In this document: positions 8,171 to 16,494 of the stretch, in pieces
Position numbering within the stretch: position 1 is the first letter of the stretch
Layout: every line of letters begins with the position of its first letter
Translations under genes and position numbers: made by a program
IMG/VR virus record: IMGVR_UViG_3300005264_000064
Span: 38,938-102,937 of that record
Strand: one strand, 5' to 3'
Origin: a virus
Length of the DNA stretch: 64,000 bases
The notes under the pieces: model-generated
Told to the model about the DNA's origin: nothing
Seen by the model: only the letters and a program-made list of their open reading frames with translations
The model's database searches: none

Positions 8171-9595
8171 TTATAGGTGTTCAGCGTTGTAGAGACGGTG
8201 GCGTGCTCTAGAGCAGGCGACATAGTATAAGTAGATCTCAGACTTCATTTCCTGTGGAAGAGCCTGTGGGCAAAAGTTGTCTGGCAATTGGTCAAAGATT
8301 TTGCTGAGGGCGTGGTTCATATCATCTGCTAGAGAAACGAAATCTGCCTCTAGACCTTTGAAGGAGTGGGCAGTACCCACAAGGTAATTTGTCTTTGTCT
8401 TTTCGTGTGACTTAGCCTCGTTGTAGCAACTTGTTATATCTTCTGCTCCGTAGCGTTGAATTAAAGCTATTGCATTCTGTAGTGAGATGTCGTCCTCGTG
8501 CAAGTGCTTTAGGTACATTAGAGGTGTACGAAATTGGGCTTTCAGTTCATCGTCTAGAAAGTACTCATCTACGTCTTGTTGTAGATGTTTGAAAGATGGG
8601 TCACCTATGAAGCCCTTGAACGTGAGTTTCATTATTGAGAGTATCGGTTTAAAGATTGTATCGGCTGCTCGGACTAAGGTGTACGGCGTGCGGTGCCTGT
8701 TTAGTACCATTAGTTGACTGATTAGACCAGCGTTGGTACGTGAGATAAAAGCAGTTGTTGGTGTCTTTGGTGTAGGACTGTCGACTCCTAGAAACTGCAT
8801 GGTGGGATCGATGTTTGCGTTTGCGAATGCCTGTATTGACGCGGCTATTTGCTTTGAGACACGGAATGACTGTGTCATAGTAAACAAGGTGCCTTGGTTT
8901 TTCATTACATCGAAGCAGTTGATAGTGTGATTGAAGGCGAAGATATTTTGCATTGCGTCGCCAACTAGGATCTTTTTCTTTGCTGGTAGTAGCTTGAAAA
9001 TTTCTAGTGTGACTTCGTTTAAGTCTCCTGCTTCGTCTAACATAAGGAGGTCAAGCTCGTCATATTCTAAGTCTCCCGACGCTAGTAACAGGTGGAAGTA
9101 CTTGAGGTAGAAGTCATGGGAAGCTTCGATGTCGCCTTCCATCATTAAGTTGAGGTGACGAACGCAGTGGTCTGCTATTACTCGTGGTATTTCATACTCT
9201 TCAGCGAATTGCTCGAAGGATGTGAACCTAGAGAGGCAGAATTGCTTTATGTACTCTAGGATAGCTACTTTTTGATCGTAACGTTTTACTTTTTGTATAG
9301 AGCGGTAGTTGAACATACCTAGCTTTATGTTGCGGTCTACGACTGTCGGGCGGTATGCTAATGAGTGCGTAGTACAGCAAGTAACTGAAGAGGGGAATTT
9401 TGTCTTGGCCTCCGTCGCGACTGCTTTTGTGTATGCTAGGTAGAGAGCGCTACTAGGGTTTAATTGCTTAGAGATTTCGACAAGGAGTGAGGTCTTACCG
9501 GAACCGGCTACTGAGCTGACTAATGTGAGGGCATTGTCGGCTGTGTCTGATTTAATATGGTCTATAATTGCTTGCTGCTCAGGTGTACAGTTCAT
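8171..9595 (-). CDS. SF1 DNA helicase, UvrD/PcrA-like
   Basis: 474 residues. Motif Q-like TPEQQAII, Walker A VSSVAGSGKTSLL at 27-38, motif II LLMLDEAGDLN near 184 (DEAG rather than DEAQ), motif III VGDAMQNIFAF, and C-terminal motifs V VGTAHSFKGLEADFV and VI YYVACSRARHRL are all present in order. These are ATP-driven 3'-5' DNA helicases. It is shorter than UvrD (about 720), lacking much of the 1B/2B insertions. It lies immediately upstream of the exonuclease and polymerase genes, so it is likely the replication or recombination helicase. Confidence 0.87.
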   Translation of the reverse strand: MNCTPEQQAIIDHIKSDTADNALTLVSSVAGSGKTSLLVEISKQLNPSSALYLAYTKAVATEAKTKFPSSVTCCTTHSLAYRPTVVDRNIKLGMFNYRSIQKVKRYDQKVAILEYIKQFCLSRFTSFEQFAEEYEIPRVIADHCVRHLNLMMEGDIEASHDFYLKYFHLLLASGDLEYDELDLLMLDEAGDLNEVTLEIFKLLPAKKKILVGDAMQNIFAFNHTINCFDVMKNQGTLFTMTQSFRVSKQIAASIQAFANANIDPTMQFLGVDSPTPKTPTTAFISRTNAGLISQLMVLNRHRTPYTLVRAADTIFKPILSIMKLTFKGFIGDPSFKHLQQDVDEYFLDDELKAQFRTPLMYLKHLHEDDISLQNAIALIQRYGAEDITSCYNEAKSHEKTKTNYLVGTAHSFKGLEADFVSLADDMNHALSKIFDQLPDNFCPQALPQEMKSEIYLYYVACSRARHRLYNAEHL

Positions 9596-9747
9596 TTATT
9601 ATTTTGTCCTTTATTTTAATTTTTATTAGTGTTTATTAGTCAATGCCTACATTACTGTAGAGGGTGTACCCATTAATCTATGGAAAATGCTGGCTCTTGA
9701 ACTATTAGAGTAGTCGTGGCTGTTTACAATGAAGTAGACTTGTGACA

Positions 9748-9999
9748 TTAAGGTATCCTTACGTAATGGGTACCCTCTTTGACGAAGGTTAGGGAATTGA
9801 GTATTAAAGTTTGCTGTTCTGTGAGCGGTTGCCAGTAAAAACGTGATAGGTGGGTATACCTACGTTCTTGTGCTTGTCCACACTCGGGACAATAGCGATG
9901 GGAAATAATGTCTGTGTGCATAGGCTGCCCTAGGTATGTCGACTGAGTAGCTTTGTGAACATTAACCCAATTATGTAAATGTATCCCGAAGATTTTCAT
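9748..9999 (-). CDS. Hypothetical protein with one CPxCG motif
   Basis: 83 residues, AAAGGACCGCT before ATG. It has a single CPECG knuckle near residue 37 with nearby His residues (HLHNWVN, MHTDIISHRY), which could form one metal site. It stands alone between the helicase gene and the phosphoesterase gene, with about 150 bp of non-coding sequence downstream. No family recognised. Confidence 0.55.
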   Translation of the reverse strand: MKIFGIHLHNWVNVHKATQSTYLGQPMHTDIISHRYCPECGQAQERRYTHLSRFYWQPLTEQQTLILNSLTFVKEGTHYVRIP

Positions 10000-10049
10000 A
10001 GCGGTCCTTTGTAGATATTAGAGAGCCCTCCGAAGAGGACTCGAAATAG

Positions 10050-11189
10050 CTAAATGACGGTGTATGTGTTGCGAGAAATCTCGCCTCTGTCGTCTTTGAA
10101 GGTAATTGACTTCATTGTACCTAATTGACGTCGGTACCCCATGTCATGGGCCCAGAAGTTGTTGGAGGGTATGTTGCGGAAGGACTCAGCCTTGCATATA
10201 CGTCCGTCGACAACTGCGTCCACATGTGTGTGACCGAAGAAAGCGTAACGAAACTTTGAGTCAGAGAATGTGCTGGCGCAATCTACTGCGAGTACTTCAC
10301 CTGCATTCTTCATCTTCAATGAATCGCCGTGGGCGAATTGAAAGATGTTTTGTCCGAAGTGGTGATACTTGATAGGATTGGCTGAATCACATACAATGAC
10401 TCGTGGTTCGTTGCGGTAGTATTGAAGAATTACTTCGCGGACTGCGGTACTCATAACGAATGAGTGGTTACCAATTATGTTATAGAAGTAGACTATCTCG
10501 TGTTTAGCGAGGGCCTTGTCAATTAGATTGATTAAGGCTTTATACGCTACGCGTAGAACTTTAGGTAGTCTGCTGTCGACGTCTAGCTGGTTTCCTGATT
10601 TGGCGGTCGTGTTAGATGTAGAGTCTGCTTCTACGAGATCACCAAGGTCAACTACAAGACCGTATTTAGACATAGGGGCAGCGTCTACTAAGTAGGTAAC
10701 GGCTTTGTCTAGTTCAGTTTCTGCTGTGTGAATGTCCCAATCTTTGCCAGTTTCATCACCCCAAGAGAGCATTCCGAAGTGTAAGTCATTGCTGATATAC
10801 ATCGTTAGTGAGTGCTCGTCTAGGTTGACGTCTGCTAGCGGCTCGGGTACGGGTTCACTCGGTGTGAGTGTTGCTGCTAGATTTTTAACTGCATCAGCTA
10901 CTGCTGACAGTTGGTCTTCCTTTGCAACGTCTGACTTTACCCACTGAATTATGACATTTCCAGAATCATCATACAGCGTACTTGTGCCTTTTAGGACCTC
11001 TCCAACAGAGACATAGTTCCCAGAGTCTATAGGCAGTAAGCCCTTGCGTCGGTAACGTTCTAGGCGTTCCTTTACGCGTTGTTTTGACATCTTTGGGTTT
11101 GTCTCCCGTATACGTTCGAGCATGGCAGTAAGGTTGTGGTTACAGTCATTAGCTATTGTTATGAATTCTTCTGACTTTATATACGTCAT
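10050..11189 (-). CDS. Calcineurin-like metallophosphoesterase with N-terminal helical domain
   Basis: 379 residues, ATG after AAAGGAGTTCG. The catalytic domain starts near residue 130: ISNDLHFGML (motif I, D and H), VVDLGDLVEAD (motif II GD), NIIGNHS (motif III GNH), FAHGDSLK and FFGHTHVD (motifs IV and V). These residues bind two metals and cleave phosphoesters, often nucleic acid or cyclic nucleotide. The first 60 residues (MSKQRVKERLERYRRKG) look like a basic helix-turn-helix DNA- or RNA-binding segment. It lies downstream of the SSB and Sak4 genes, so a nuclease role in recombination is possible; the substrate cannot be read from sequence. Confidence 0.8.
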   Translation of the reverse strand: MTYIKSEEFITIANDCNHNLTAMLERIRETNPKMSKQRVKERLERYRRKGLLPIDSGNYVSVGEVLKGTSTLYDDSGNVIIQWVKSDVAKEDQLSAVADAVKNLAATLTPSEPVPEPLADVNLDEHSLTMYISNDLHFGMLSWGDETGKDWDIHTAETELDKAVTYLVDAAPMSKYGLVVDLGDLVEADSTSNTTAKSGNQLDVDSRLPKVLRVAYKALINLIDKALAKHEIVYFYNIIGNHSFVMSTAVREVILQYYRNEPRVIVCDSANPIKYHHFGQNIFQFAHGDSLKMKNAGEVLAVDCASTFSDSKFRYAFFGHTHVDAVVDGRICKAESFRNIPSNNFWAHDMGYRRQLGTMKSITFKDDRGEISRNTYTVI

Positions 11190-11237
11190 CGAACTCCTTT
11201 GTGTTGATCTAGGACTTACTCCGAGGATGCCTTGATG

Positions 11238-11966
11238 CTATTTGAACTTTGCGAATTTACTACCAGCAGTACCCGTTTTCTTTGGTGCTGGGGCTTTCTT
11301 ACCGCCTTTGCTACCACGTTTTGCTTCGATCCAGGCTGCTACCTCTTCTGGAGTTGGGGCTGCTTCGCCTGCTGATTTATTTTCTTTATAGAAAGGCTGG
11401 GTAGTAGCGTCTTTAGTTAGGATCTTTTCTAACTGAGCGCCTAGTACTACCTTGTCGTCATCTTCTTTCTGTGTTAACTCGTCAGCTGTTGCGCCTTCTG
11501 CTGAAAAGAAGTTATAAGGAACCATAGATTCTCTGATTTCGCCTTTGTATTTAGTAAACTCTTGTTTGATTTGGATTTTAATTTCCAAGTCTGCTAAGTC
11601 TGTTAAGCACATAAACTCTTGAGGCTTGTTATCCTTACCTACGTTGTGCACCTCTTCTTCCATTGTCGGCTCTTGTCCATCTTCCATACCACCTATTACT
11701 AGTAGTTTATTTAGTAGACGTGCTCCGATTTCGTTTGTAGACTCGTCGATGTTTTGTACAGTCGAGCCATATATAGTCTGAGAGTTACCGTTGTAGTCTA
11801 CGTTCATATTGAAAGAGACTGCACCTTTTGCTGATTGGTCTAATGAAACGAAGTTAATTTTAACATCGTAAACTCCTGATGCGCCTATAAAAGATGATCC
11901 TGTAGATTCTTTTAACGCGTCTTTATTTTTACTTACTTTAAGCGGGTTCGAGCTAAAGTTCGAAAT
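11238..11966 (-). CDS. ssDNA-binding-protein-like gene, non-canonical start (ATT) or +1 frameshift
   Basis: The open frame runs from just after a TAG at 11967-11969 to 11238, 242 residues, but contains no ATG, GTG or TTG until an internal ATG at 11807, which would delete 53 conserved-looking residues (LKVSKNKDALKESTG, then FIGASGVYDVKINF). An ATT at 11964-11966 sits 6 nt after an AGG core, giving an N-terminus SNFSSNPLKV. Alternatively the upstream gene ends CTT-TAG-C, resembling the prfB +1 frameshift site, and shifting there enters this frame. The tail is typical of phage SSBs: alanine- and lysine-rich linker and a short end (SKFAKFK). The upstream Sak4-like gene supports an SSB role, since the two are often paired. 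Start uncertain. Confidence 0.6.
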   Translation of the reverse strand: MSNFSSNPLKVSKNKDALKESTGSSFIGASGVYDVKINFVSLDQSAKGAVSFNMNVDYNGNSQTIYGSTVQNIDESTNEIGARLLNKLLVIGGMEDGQEPTMEEEVHNVGKDNKPQEFMCLTDLADLEIKIQIKQEFTKYKGEIRESMVPYNFFSAEGATADELTQKEDDDKVVLGAQLEKILTKDATTQPFYKENKSAGEAAPTPEEVAAWIEAKRGSKGGKKAPAPKKTGTAGSKFAKFK

Positions 11967-12615
11967 CTACTACCTGGTCTGTTAACTTACTAAGTTGTGC
12001 CATATGTTCTGCTAAGTTGTAGCTTTCTACTGGTTGGCTAGCTGGTAGGTCATTTAGAACTGTACGTGCTGGGAACTTTGTTGAGCGGTGATGAATAATA
12101 CGTTTATTGTTTTTAGTTTCTACAAATACGCTATTATCAACTTCTGCAAGGAAGCCCCCTCTTTTGGCAAAATTACCTTTTCCCACTAAGTTGTACATAG
12201 CGGTGTCGGGATCCCATATTGCATGAGAGATTAGCACTACATTTATGTCAGATCCTATGAGAGTATTCTGGACATACGAGGTAAACTCATTTATTTCTCT
12301 ATCTAATTCTGAGTAGACTTTAAACCCTGTATGTTTTTGGTTACAGTTATCTAAGATTGTATCGAATATTTTTGATACGGAATCCCACACAATCGTTGCT
12401 GGGTACGTGCTAAACTTACTTTTGTAAGCCTCTATCTTAGAATTTGTTAGCTTAATTAGCTCATCAACTGAATCAAATGTTGTGATGTTTGTATGAGGTA
12501 TTGGAAAGGGGTAATTCTTACCGTCATGAGACATTACAAGTGTATCTTTTAGTGGTTCTGTCAATGTAGTTTTACCCGCGTTAGACTGCCCACTTACTAA
12601 TAGTTTAATTGCCAT
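11953..12615 (-). CDS. Sak4-like RecA-type ATPase (single-strand annealing recombinase)
   Basis: 220 residues. Walker A VSGQSNAGKTTL at 7-18, Walker B ATIVWDSVSKIFD near 74, and a sensor-like VVLISHAIWD near 127 match the Sak4/AAA_24 RecA-core proteins of phages. They promote strand annealing with the help of a cognate SSB. The gene downstream is SSB-like and the gene upstream is a RecB-like nuclease, so this forms a recombination trio. The gene ends in CTTTAG, overlapping the next frame. Confidence 0.8.
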   Translation of the reverse strand: MAIKLLVSGQSNAGKTTLTEPLKDTLVMSHDGKNYPFPIPHTNITTFDSVDELIKLTNSKIEAYKSKFSTYPATIVWDSVSKIFDTILDNCNQKHTGFKVYSELDREINEFTSYVQNTLIGSDINVVLISHAIWDPDTAMYNLVGKGNFAKRGGFLAEVDNSVFVETKNNKRIIHHRSTKFPARTVLNDLPASQPVESYNLAEHMAQLSKLTDQVVDFEL

Positions 12616-12856
12616 ATAATTCCTTATTATTTTAGTATGTAGCTGATAATACCATCAGGAAATAGATCTCCTTGAGGATTACCAAGTGTTAGAATTAACA
12701 AAGTTAATTCGCCTATGGAGCATACCGATATAAGTACTACCTGTTGTTGGTATTGTCACGGCTACTCCTTGTATTAAGTTGTCACAATAAAACTAAGTAC
12801 CAAATTTTCGCGCTAAGATGTCCTGGATTCTAGATCTGGCTGATGCAGCATGCGCT

Positions 12857-12893
12857 AGGTAGTTATCGTGAGCTTTAGCGTAGATAACTACCT
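12857..12893. repeat. 11-bp perfect inverted repeat (hairpin)
   Basis: AGGTAGTTATC at 12857-12867 pairs with GATAACTACCT at 12883-12893 around a 15-nt loop. No T-run follows on either strand, so it is not a standard terminator. The GATG motif follows about 26 nt later, as at the 20-kb hairpins. Confidence 0.8.
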
Positions 12894-12907
12894 TATTAGT
12901 ACCATTA

Positions 12908-12936
12908 TGTTACATAGCTGATGGAGGCTACTACAG
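12908..12936. repeat. GATG-stem motif, copy 1
   Basis: A TGTTACATA..YGATGNAGGCTACTACA element. Close copies occur at 12968, 20114 and 20320. The stem TGGAG/CTACA around GCTA has one mismatch here. It lies 26-27 nt right of the 12857 hairpin. Confidence 0.7.
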
Positions 12937-12967
12937 TACTAACGTAGTTATTGTTCGTACTTAGCTT

Positions 12968-12998
12968 TAATGTAACAACTTAATGAAGGCTACTTTAG
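12968..12998. repeat. GATG-stem motif, copy 2 (diverged)
   Basis: AATGTAACAACTTAATGAAG followed by GCTACTTTA. The stem TGAAG/CTTTA around GCTA pairs on the plus-strand reading with one G-T wobble. It overlaps the last codons of the nuclease gene. ATGTAACA here can also pair with TGTTACAT of copy 1, so the two copies may form the ends of one larger fold. Confidence 0.6.
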
Positions 12999-13931
12999 TC
13001 TATAGTCTTTGTAGAGTAAATAGTTAAGTGATGGATTTTCTTTTGACTTTTGCATTGTTTCTGCCACTAGTTTAAGGAGTGATGTGATGAAACGAATGTC
13101 GTCGAGGTTAATGTACTCTGTTGTTTGGGTACACGTCGCTGGATAATCTTTTATTTTGTTGCCTTTGGTTCCTGTCCTGTTGATATTGTCACGAGTAATC
13201 CAGATAATTCGGATACGGTCCACTTTGTACCCTAACGCTGTGTAGATGTAGGCGTAGCATAGAAGCTGAAGCTTATAGGCATAGGGGATTGTTTTAGGTG
13301 GAGTAAGTGCAGACGTGGTTTTGTAATCCTCAATGCAAAGTGACGTTTTATTTCCTTGGGCTGCGTCACATGACCCACATACGTGATAGCCAGGAATAAC
13401 TTCAGCGTGTATGAGTTCTTCGGAGTGTGCTGGCAGACCATTCTGTCTGATGTACTGAATGAGGGCGTTACCCATTGGTTTATATTGTTGGAGTATGATG
13501 TCGGCGTCTATATCTGGATTTTGCCAACGTTCGCTGAGTAGTTCCTCGATGTCGCATTTAACATCGTCTTTATAACGTACATCGTCGTCGTATGTTTCAT
13601 CGTTTGGAGCAGGCTGTAGGGTGTCAAATTCCTCTAGTAGCTGAAGGAATTGTTGTTCGTAGTTGGCAGGTATTTTACCTTGGGTGAATAAATACTTCCA
13701 CATTTCTCGTGAGTCGACTTTCTGTGTCTTGGTAAAGTCCTCTGCTATAAAGTGTATTAAAGTTCCGAGCACACTGGCCGTTGAACCTGTGAAGCCTTCG
13801 TTACCGAGGATTTCAGTGTCATACCACTTATGCGGTTCTTTAAAGAACCTTGCAAACTGTGATGGAGATATTCCCTCTGTGTTAGGAGGAAGGACTGACT
13901 TCCCACTGATATAGTCTAATTTAGTTTTCAT
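12990..13931 (-). CDS. RecB/Cas4-like PD-(D/E)XK nuclease
   Basis: 313 residues. An N-terminal SPSQFARFFKEPHKWY segment (the 'S.S....C...W' start common in RecB-like nucleases) leads to the catalytic core near residue 205: GSCDAAQG supplies the Asp, and LCIEDYKTTS supplies the E-x-K-like pair. It is followed by YKLQLLCYAYIY, the Q-h-x-x-Y motif of RecB nucleases. These enzymes resect DNA ends for recombination. It sits upstream of the Sak4 and SSB-like genes, matching an exonuclease/annealase pair. Its start overlaps the nucleotidyltransferase gene by 11 bp. Confidence 0.82.
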   Translation of the reverse strand: MKTKLDYISGKSVLPPNTEGISPSQFARFFKEPHKWYDTEILGNEGFTGSTASVLGTLIHFIAEDFTKTQKVDSREMWKYLFTQGKIPANYEQQFLQLLEEFDTLQPAPNDETYDDDVRYKDDVKCDIEELLSERWQNPDIDADIILQQYKPMGNALIQYIRQNGLPAHSEELIHAEVIPGYHVCGSCDAAQGNKTSLCIEDYKTTSALTPPKTIPYAYKLQLLCYAYIYTALGYKVDRIRIIWITRDNINRTGTKGNKIKDYPATCTQTTEYINLDDIRFITSLLKLVAETMQKSKENPSLNYLLYKDYRLK

Positions 13932-14889
13932 GGACGCGCCTTTTCTTGTAATATGATAGTAAGAGATGATCGAGGAATTTCCTATCTACTTCTTCTGGGA
14001 GGTCACTGTTTCGTATTAGCTGCTCTACTTCGTCAAGTGCAACTTTGATGTTATCTAGAGTTGCTGACAATAGGGATTCATCTGTGTTATATTTGACTTG
14101 TTTGACGCTGTCTGCGTACGCTAAAGGGAACTTGATATTGTTTGTCGATATGAGTTCTCGTAATTCTAAGGTTACCCGTAGAGCATGACTGAGGGCCTTC
14201 CAGTCAGTACCTGTTGCTGAGGACTTAGCCCGTGAACCGTATTGGTCACGTGCTGCGAGAACTCTGTCTTTTAGGAGCTGGACAGGTAGAGACATGTCAT
14301 GAAGCTTGCCGAGAACTGAGATGTACTTCTTACCCTTTTGTTCTATGCGCATGATGTATTTATACCCTTCTGTAGATACTTGATAGCAGTTGGAACATGT
14401 AGAAAGGTGTTTTGCAAATTCTACTATTTCTCCATAGCGTGAGCCCTTGATGCCGTACTTCGATGCTTGTTGCATGCAGTAACCTACAAATGATGATGTG
14501 TTGTTTGTTAGAAGTTTGTCGAGGTTTCTGTGAAGTGTGTCGACAAAACTCGGGTCAGAAAAAATTGCTGAGGATGATTTCATTGAGAACAGTAGGTCGA
14601 GGGCAGATGTTTCTCCCTTGCTGAGAAGCTTAAAGTATTGCTGGACACTGTAGAGACTGATGTCGATGTCGTCTGCTGTGTTCTTTGAGTTCTGGTTACC
14701 GGATGAGTACTCGTATGTGGACTTGTTGCTGCCAAGGATGACAGAGTCAATCGATGGTAGGAAGATGCCCTTGTAGTCGATGTCGGATGATGGAGAGTCT
14801 GTGCCATACAAGGTACTACCGAATTCTGTTAGGTAGATGAGGCGGTCGCCTGGTTGTAATAAAGATTTAGCTCGTTGTACGGGTGTCAT
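13921..14889 (-). CDS. RlaP-type Pol-beta nucleotidyltransferase (RNA repair)
   Basis: 322 residues. The Pol-beta superfamily signature G-S-x(9-12)-D-x-D is plain: FGSTLYGTDSPSSDIDYKG at about residues 23-41. The remainder fits the PF10127 family, known as RlaP (RNA-ligase-associated polymerase-like nucleotidyltransferase), proposed to add nucleotides to damaged RNA ends. It overlaps the start of the RNA ligase gene region by 23 bp, the classic RlaP-ligase neighbourhood. The specific substrate is not visible; repair of host-cleaved tRNA is the leading idea. Confidence 0.83.
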   Translation of the reverse strand: MTPVQRAKSLLQPGDRLIYLTEFGSTLYGTDSPSSDIDYKGIFLPSIDSVILGSNKSTYEYSSGNQNSKNTADDIDISLYSVQQYFKLLSKGETSALDLLFSMKSSSAIFSDPSFVDTLHRNLDKLLTNNTSSFVGYCMQQASKYGIKGSRYGEIVEFAKHLSTCSNCYQVSTEGYKYIMRIEQKGKKYISVLGKLHDMSLPVQLLKDRVLAARDQYGSRAKSSATGTDWKALSHALRVTLELRELISTNNIKFPLAYADSVKQVKYNTDESLLSATLDNIKVALDEVEQLIRNSDLPEEVDRKFLDHLLLSYYKKRRVHEN

Positions 14890-15877
14890 TGAGTAGTCCT
14901 ATAAAATATGTGCGAGCTAGTCTGCTTAGGGGTTTGCTGACCTGTTTTGTGGTGAGTTTAGCCTCTTCTAGTATGTCATACTCTTCCTTCCAGGTGTCTT
15001 CGAGGACCCACTTTAAGTAAGTACCTAGCTCTTTGTAACTGATGTCTTGTTCCCAGTTGGGGCCATAGATTTCAAATATTGCCTGTTGGCAACGTTCAGG
15101 TGAGAATAGCTGGCGTGCTACGCGGTCGTAATTGGCGGTGTTTGCTAATTCCTCTGGAGTAAATGGTTGTTTGGGTACACGAGAAGCTTTACTGTGTTTA
15201 TCCCCTTTCACTTTAAAGCGGATTACTTTATCATTGAACATTGCTTTCCAGACTACACCTTCACCGATAAGATTAGTGTCGTCAGGTAGGTAGTGTGCGG
15301 CTACTGGGCAGCAGTCTTCTACTTCTTGTGTATATGGTGCTAAGAGAGTTGTCAGTTCTTCCAAAGACTTGGAGAAGTCGATAGCTATTGATTTGTAGTA
15401 GAATGACTGAATAGCATTGTACGCCGGTAGATTCAATTCTGGATTTAACCAAGGCTCTGTTGTTGTGGGACTCGTATCTTCTATATGACTTTCGATTTCG
15501 AAAGCGTAGAATGATTTTGGTAATTTGCTGATGCCAATGTTCTTTTGAATACCTTTGCCAGCGAATTCTCCGAAGACGATAACGGTCTCTTTGGGGTGTT
15601 GGATGGCGTTAAACAGTACGTCGAAAGAATGTTTGTGCTCTACTACGTACTTGGCGAAACCCATATGGTCGTCTTCTGGAGTAATGATTTTGTTGCGAGA
15701 CTGTGCGTAACGAGTACCATCTGGTAGTTGTACTACAGCAGCATTGACTCCGTGGAGTTTAACTGTACCACTGAAGTTGATAGTTGGATACGGAAGGTTG
15801 TCGTACTCAGCTTGTTCACGAATTGCTTTGTACACGTGACGGAATTGTTCGATTGATGGGTACTTGTAATGTGTCAT
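14867..15877 (-). CDS. RNA ligase (Rnl2-like family)
   Basis: 336 residues, ATG after AAGGACTAAC. Nucleotidyltransferase motifs appear in order: motif I GTVKLHGVNAA near 37-47 with the adenylated lysine, motif III IVFGEFAGKG near 99, motif IV GEGVVWKAM near 210, and motif V IRFKVKG near 222. ATP-dependent RNA ligases seal 3'-OH/5'-phosphate nicks, in phages mostly in tRNA cut by anticodon nucleases. The neighbours RlaP and two phosphoesterases make a coherent repair operon. Confidence 0.88.
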   Translation of the reverse strand: MTHYKYPSIEQFRHVYKAIREQAEYDNLPYPTINFSGTVKLHGVNAAVVQLPDGTRYAQSRNKIITPEDDHMGFAKYVVEHKHSFDVLFNAIQHPKETVIVFGEFAGKGIQKNIGISKLPKSFYAFEIESHIEDTSPTTTEPWLNPELNLPAYNAIQSFYYKSIAIDFSKSLEELTTLLAPYTQEVEDCCPVAAHYLPDDTNLIGEGVVWKAMFNDKVIRFKVKGDKHSKASRVPKQPFTPEELANTANYDRVARQLFSPERCQQAIFEIYGPNWEQDISYKELGTYLKWVLEDTWKEEYDILEEAKLTTKQVSKPLSRLARTYFIGLLNDTRTTS

Positions 15878-15878
15878 G

Positions 15879-16145
15879 TTAGTCCTTTAGGTTGATTACT
15901 GAGCTGTCTTGAAGGTAGTGAACGCCGCGTATGTTGTAATAATGGTGGAAATCGTGGTTGCCAGCGACTAAGAATTTGTCCTTATAAGGCTGTTGACAAA
16001 ACCAGTCTAGGAACTCAATAGATTCATCTTTGTGCTGTACCCGAGAAGCAGTGAAGTCGCCAACATGGATTAAGACGTCAGCTGGTGGTAGGTTACGTGG
16101 TTTGTAGCCGTGGGTGTCTGATATGCAACATATGGTCATATTCAT
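15879..16145 (-). CDS. Short metallophosphoesterase, N-terminal half only
   Basis: About 88 residues from the ATG at 16145; an upstream TTG at 16163 is less likely. It has motif I CISDTHG, motif II HVGDFT and motif III AGNHDF of calcineurin-like phosphoesterases, but stops before the C-terminal HGH/GHTH motifs that complete the metal site. Family members are usually 200 residues or more. It abuts the RNA ligase start, whose ribosome-binding site covers its stop. It may be a degraded enzyme, or a half that needs a partner. Located in the RNA-repair island. Confidence 0.7.
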   Translation of the reverse strand: MNMTICCISDTHGYKPRNLPPADVLIHVGDFTASRVQHKDESIEFLDWFCQQPYKDKFLVAGNHDFHHYYNIRGVHYLQDSSVINLKD

Positions 16146-16146
16146 A

Positions 16147-16374
16147 TCAGTGTTCTCTACCAAAGTAGTTGTACACTGCAGTGTAGAGCTCCAGTAGTAC
16201 CATTCGCATTGCTACTATTGCTGTTAGTAAGAAATAAATTATACCTACGTTAGTCAAATATGCTGCAGGCTGTTCTAAGATACTGGTATGTGGCTGTGTG
16301 TACACAGCTAGGACGAAAGGTGACCCTAGTAGTAGTATAGTTTTTAGGTGTGTTAGTACTTTATGTTTTGTCAT
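16147..16374 (-). CDS. Two-helix membrane protein, 75 aa
   Basis: 75 residues with two hydrophobic spans (about 10-25 HLKTILLLGSPFVLAVY and 42-62 VGIIYFLLTAIVAMRMVLLE). Short cytoplasmic-type ends are charged. No family recognised. It lies between the small phosphoesterase and another membrane microprotein, so it may act at the envelope during infection. Confidence 0.6.
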   Translation of the reverse strand: MTKHKVLTHLKTILLLGSPFVLAVYTQPHTSILEQPAAYLTNVGIIYFLLTAIVAMRMVLLELYTAVYNYFGREH

Positions 16375-16386
16375 GTCTGGCCTTTG

Positions 16387-16494
16387 TTAGTCTTCATTTA
16401 CCGCGTTATATAGCATTACGCCTAGTAGTATGAATGCTGCTACAATTGGTGCAAAAACCACTATGAGGCCTACTGTATGCACTAAAGCGGTCAT
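16387..16494 (-). CDS. Single-span membrane microprotein, 35 aa
   Basis: ATG at 16494 follows AAAGAGACAGAT. The product is nearly all one transmembrane helix (VGLIVVFAPIVAAFILLGV) with an acidic tail NAVNED. It overlaps the last codon of the phosphatase gene. A longer upstream reading has no ribosome-binding site. Function unknown. Confidence 0.55.
   Translation of the reverse strand: MTALVHTVGLIVVFAPIVAAFILLGVMLYNAVNED

Larger units (their letters stand above)
12616..12989. other. Non-coding gap with hairpin and two copies of a repeated motif
   Basis: No frame with a credible start was found. The right half contains an 11-bp perfect hairpin (12857-12893) followed by two copies of the GATG-stem motif described separately. 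The left half holds scattered fragments resembling the same motif (CCTATGGAGCATACCGATA, ACGGCTACTCC) but no clear fold. The gap separates the Sak4 operon from the nuclease gene. Confidence 0.6.

Noticed and set aside
10050-11189. A phage gp-type SbcD nuclease
   Set aside because: The metallophosphoesterase motifs are clear, but no SbcC partner or SbcD cap domain was seen, so I kept the general family name.
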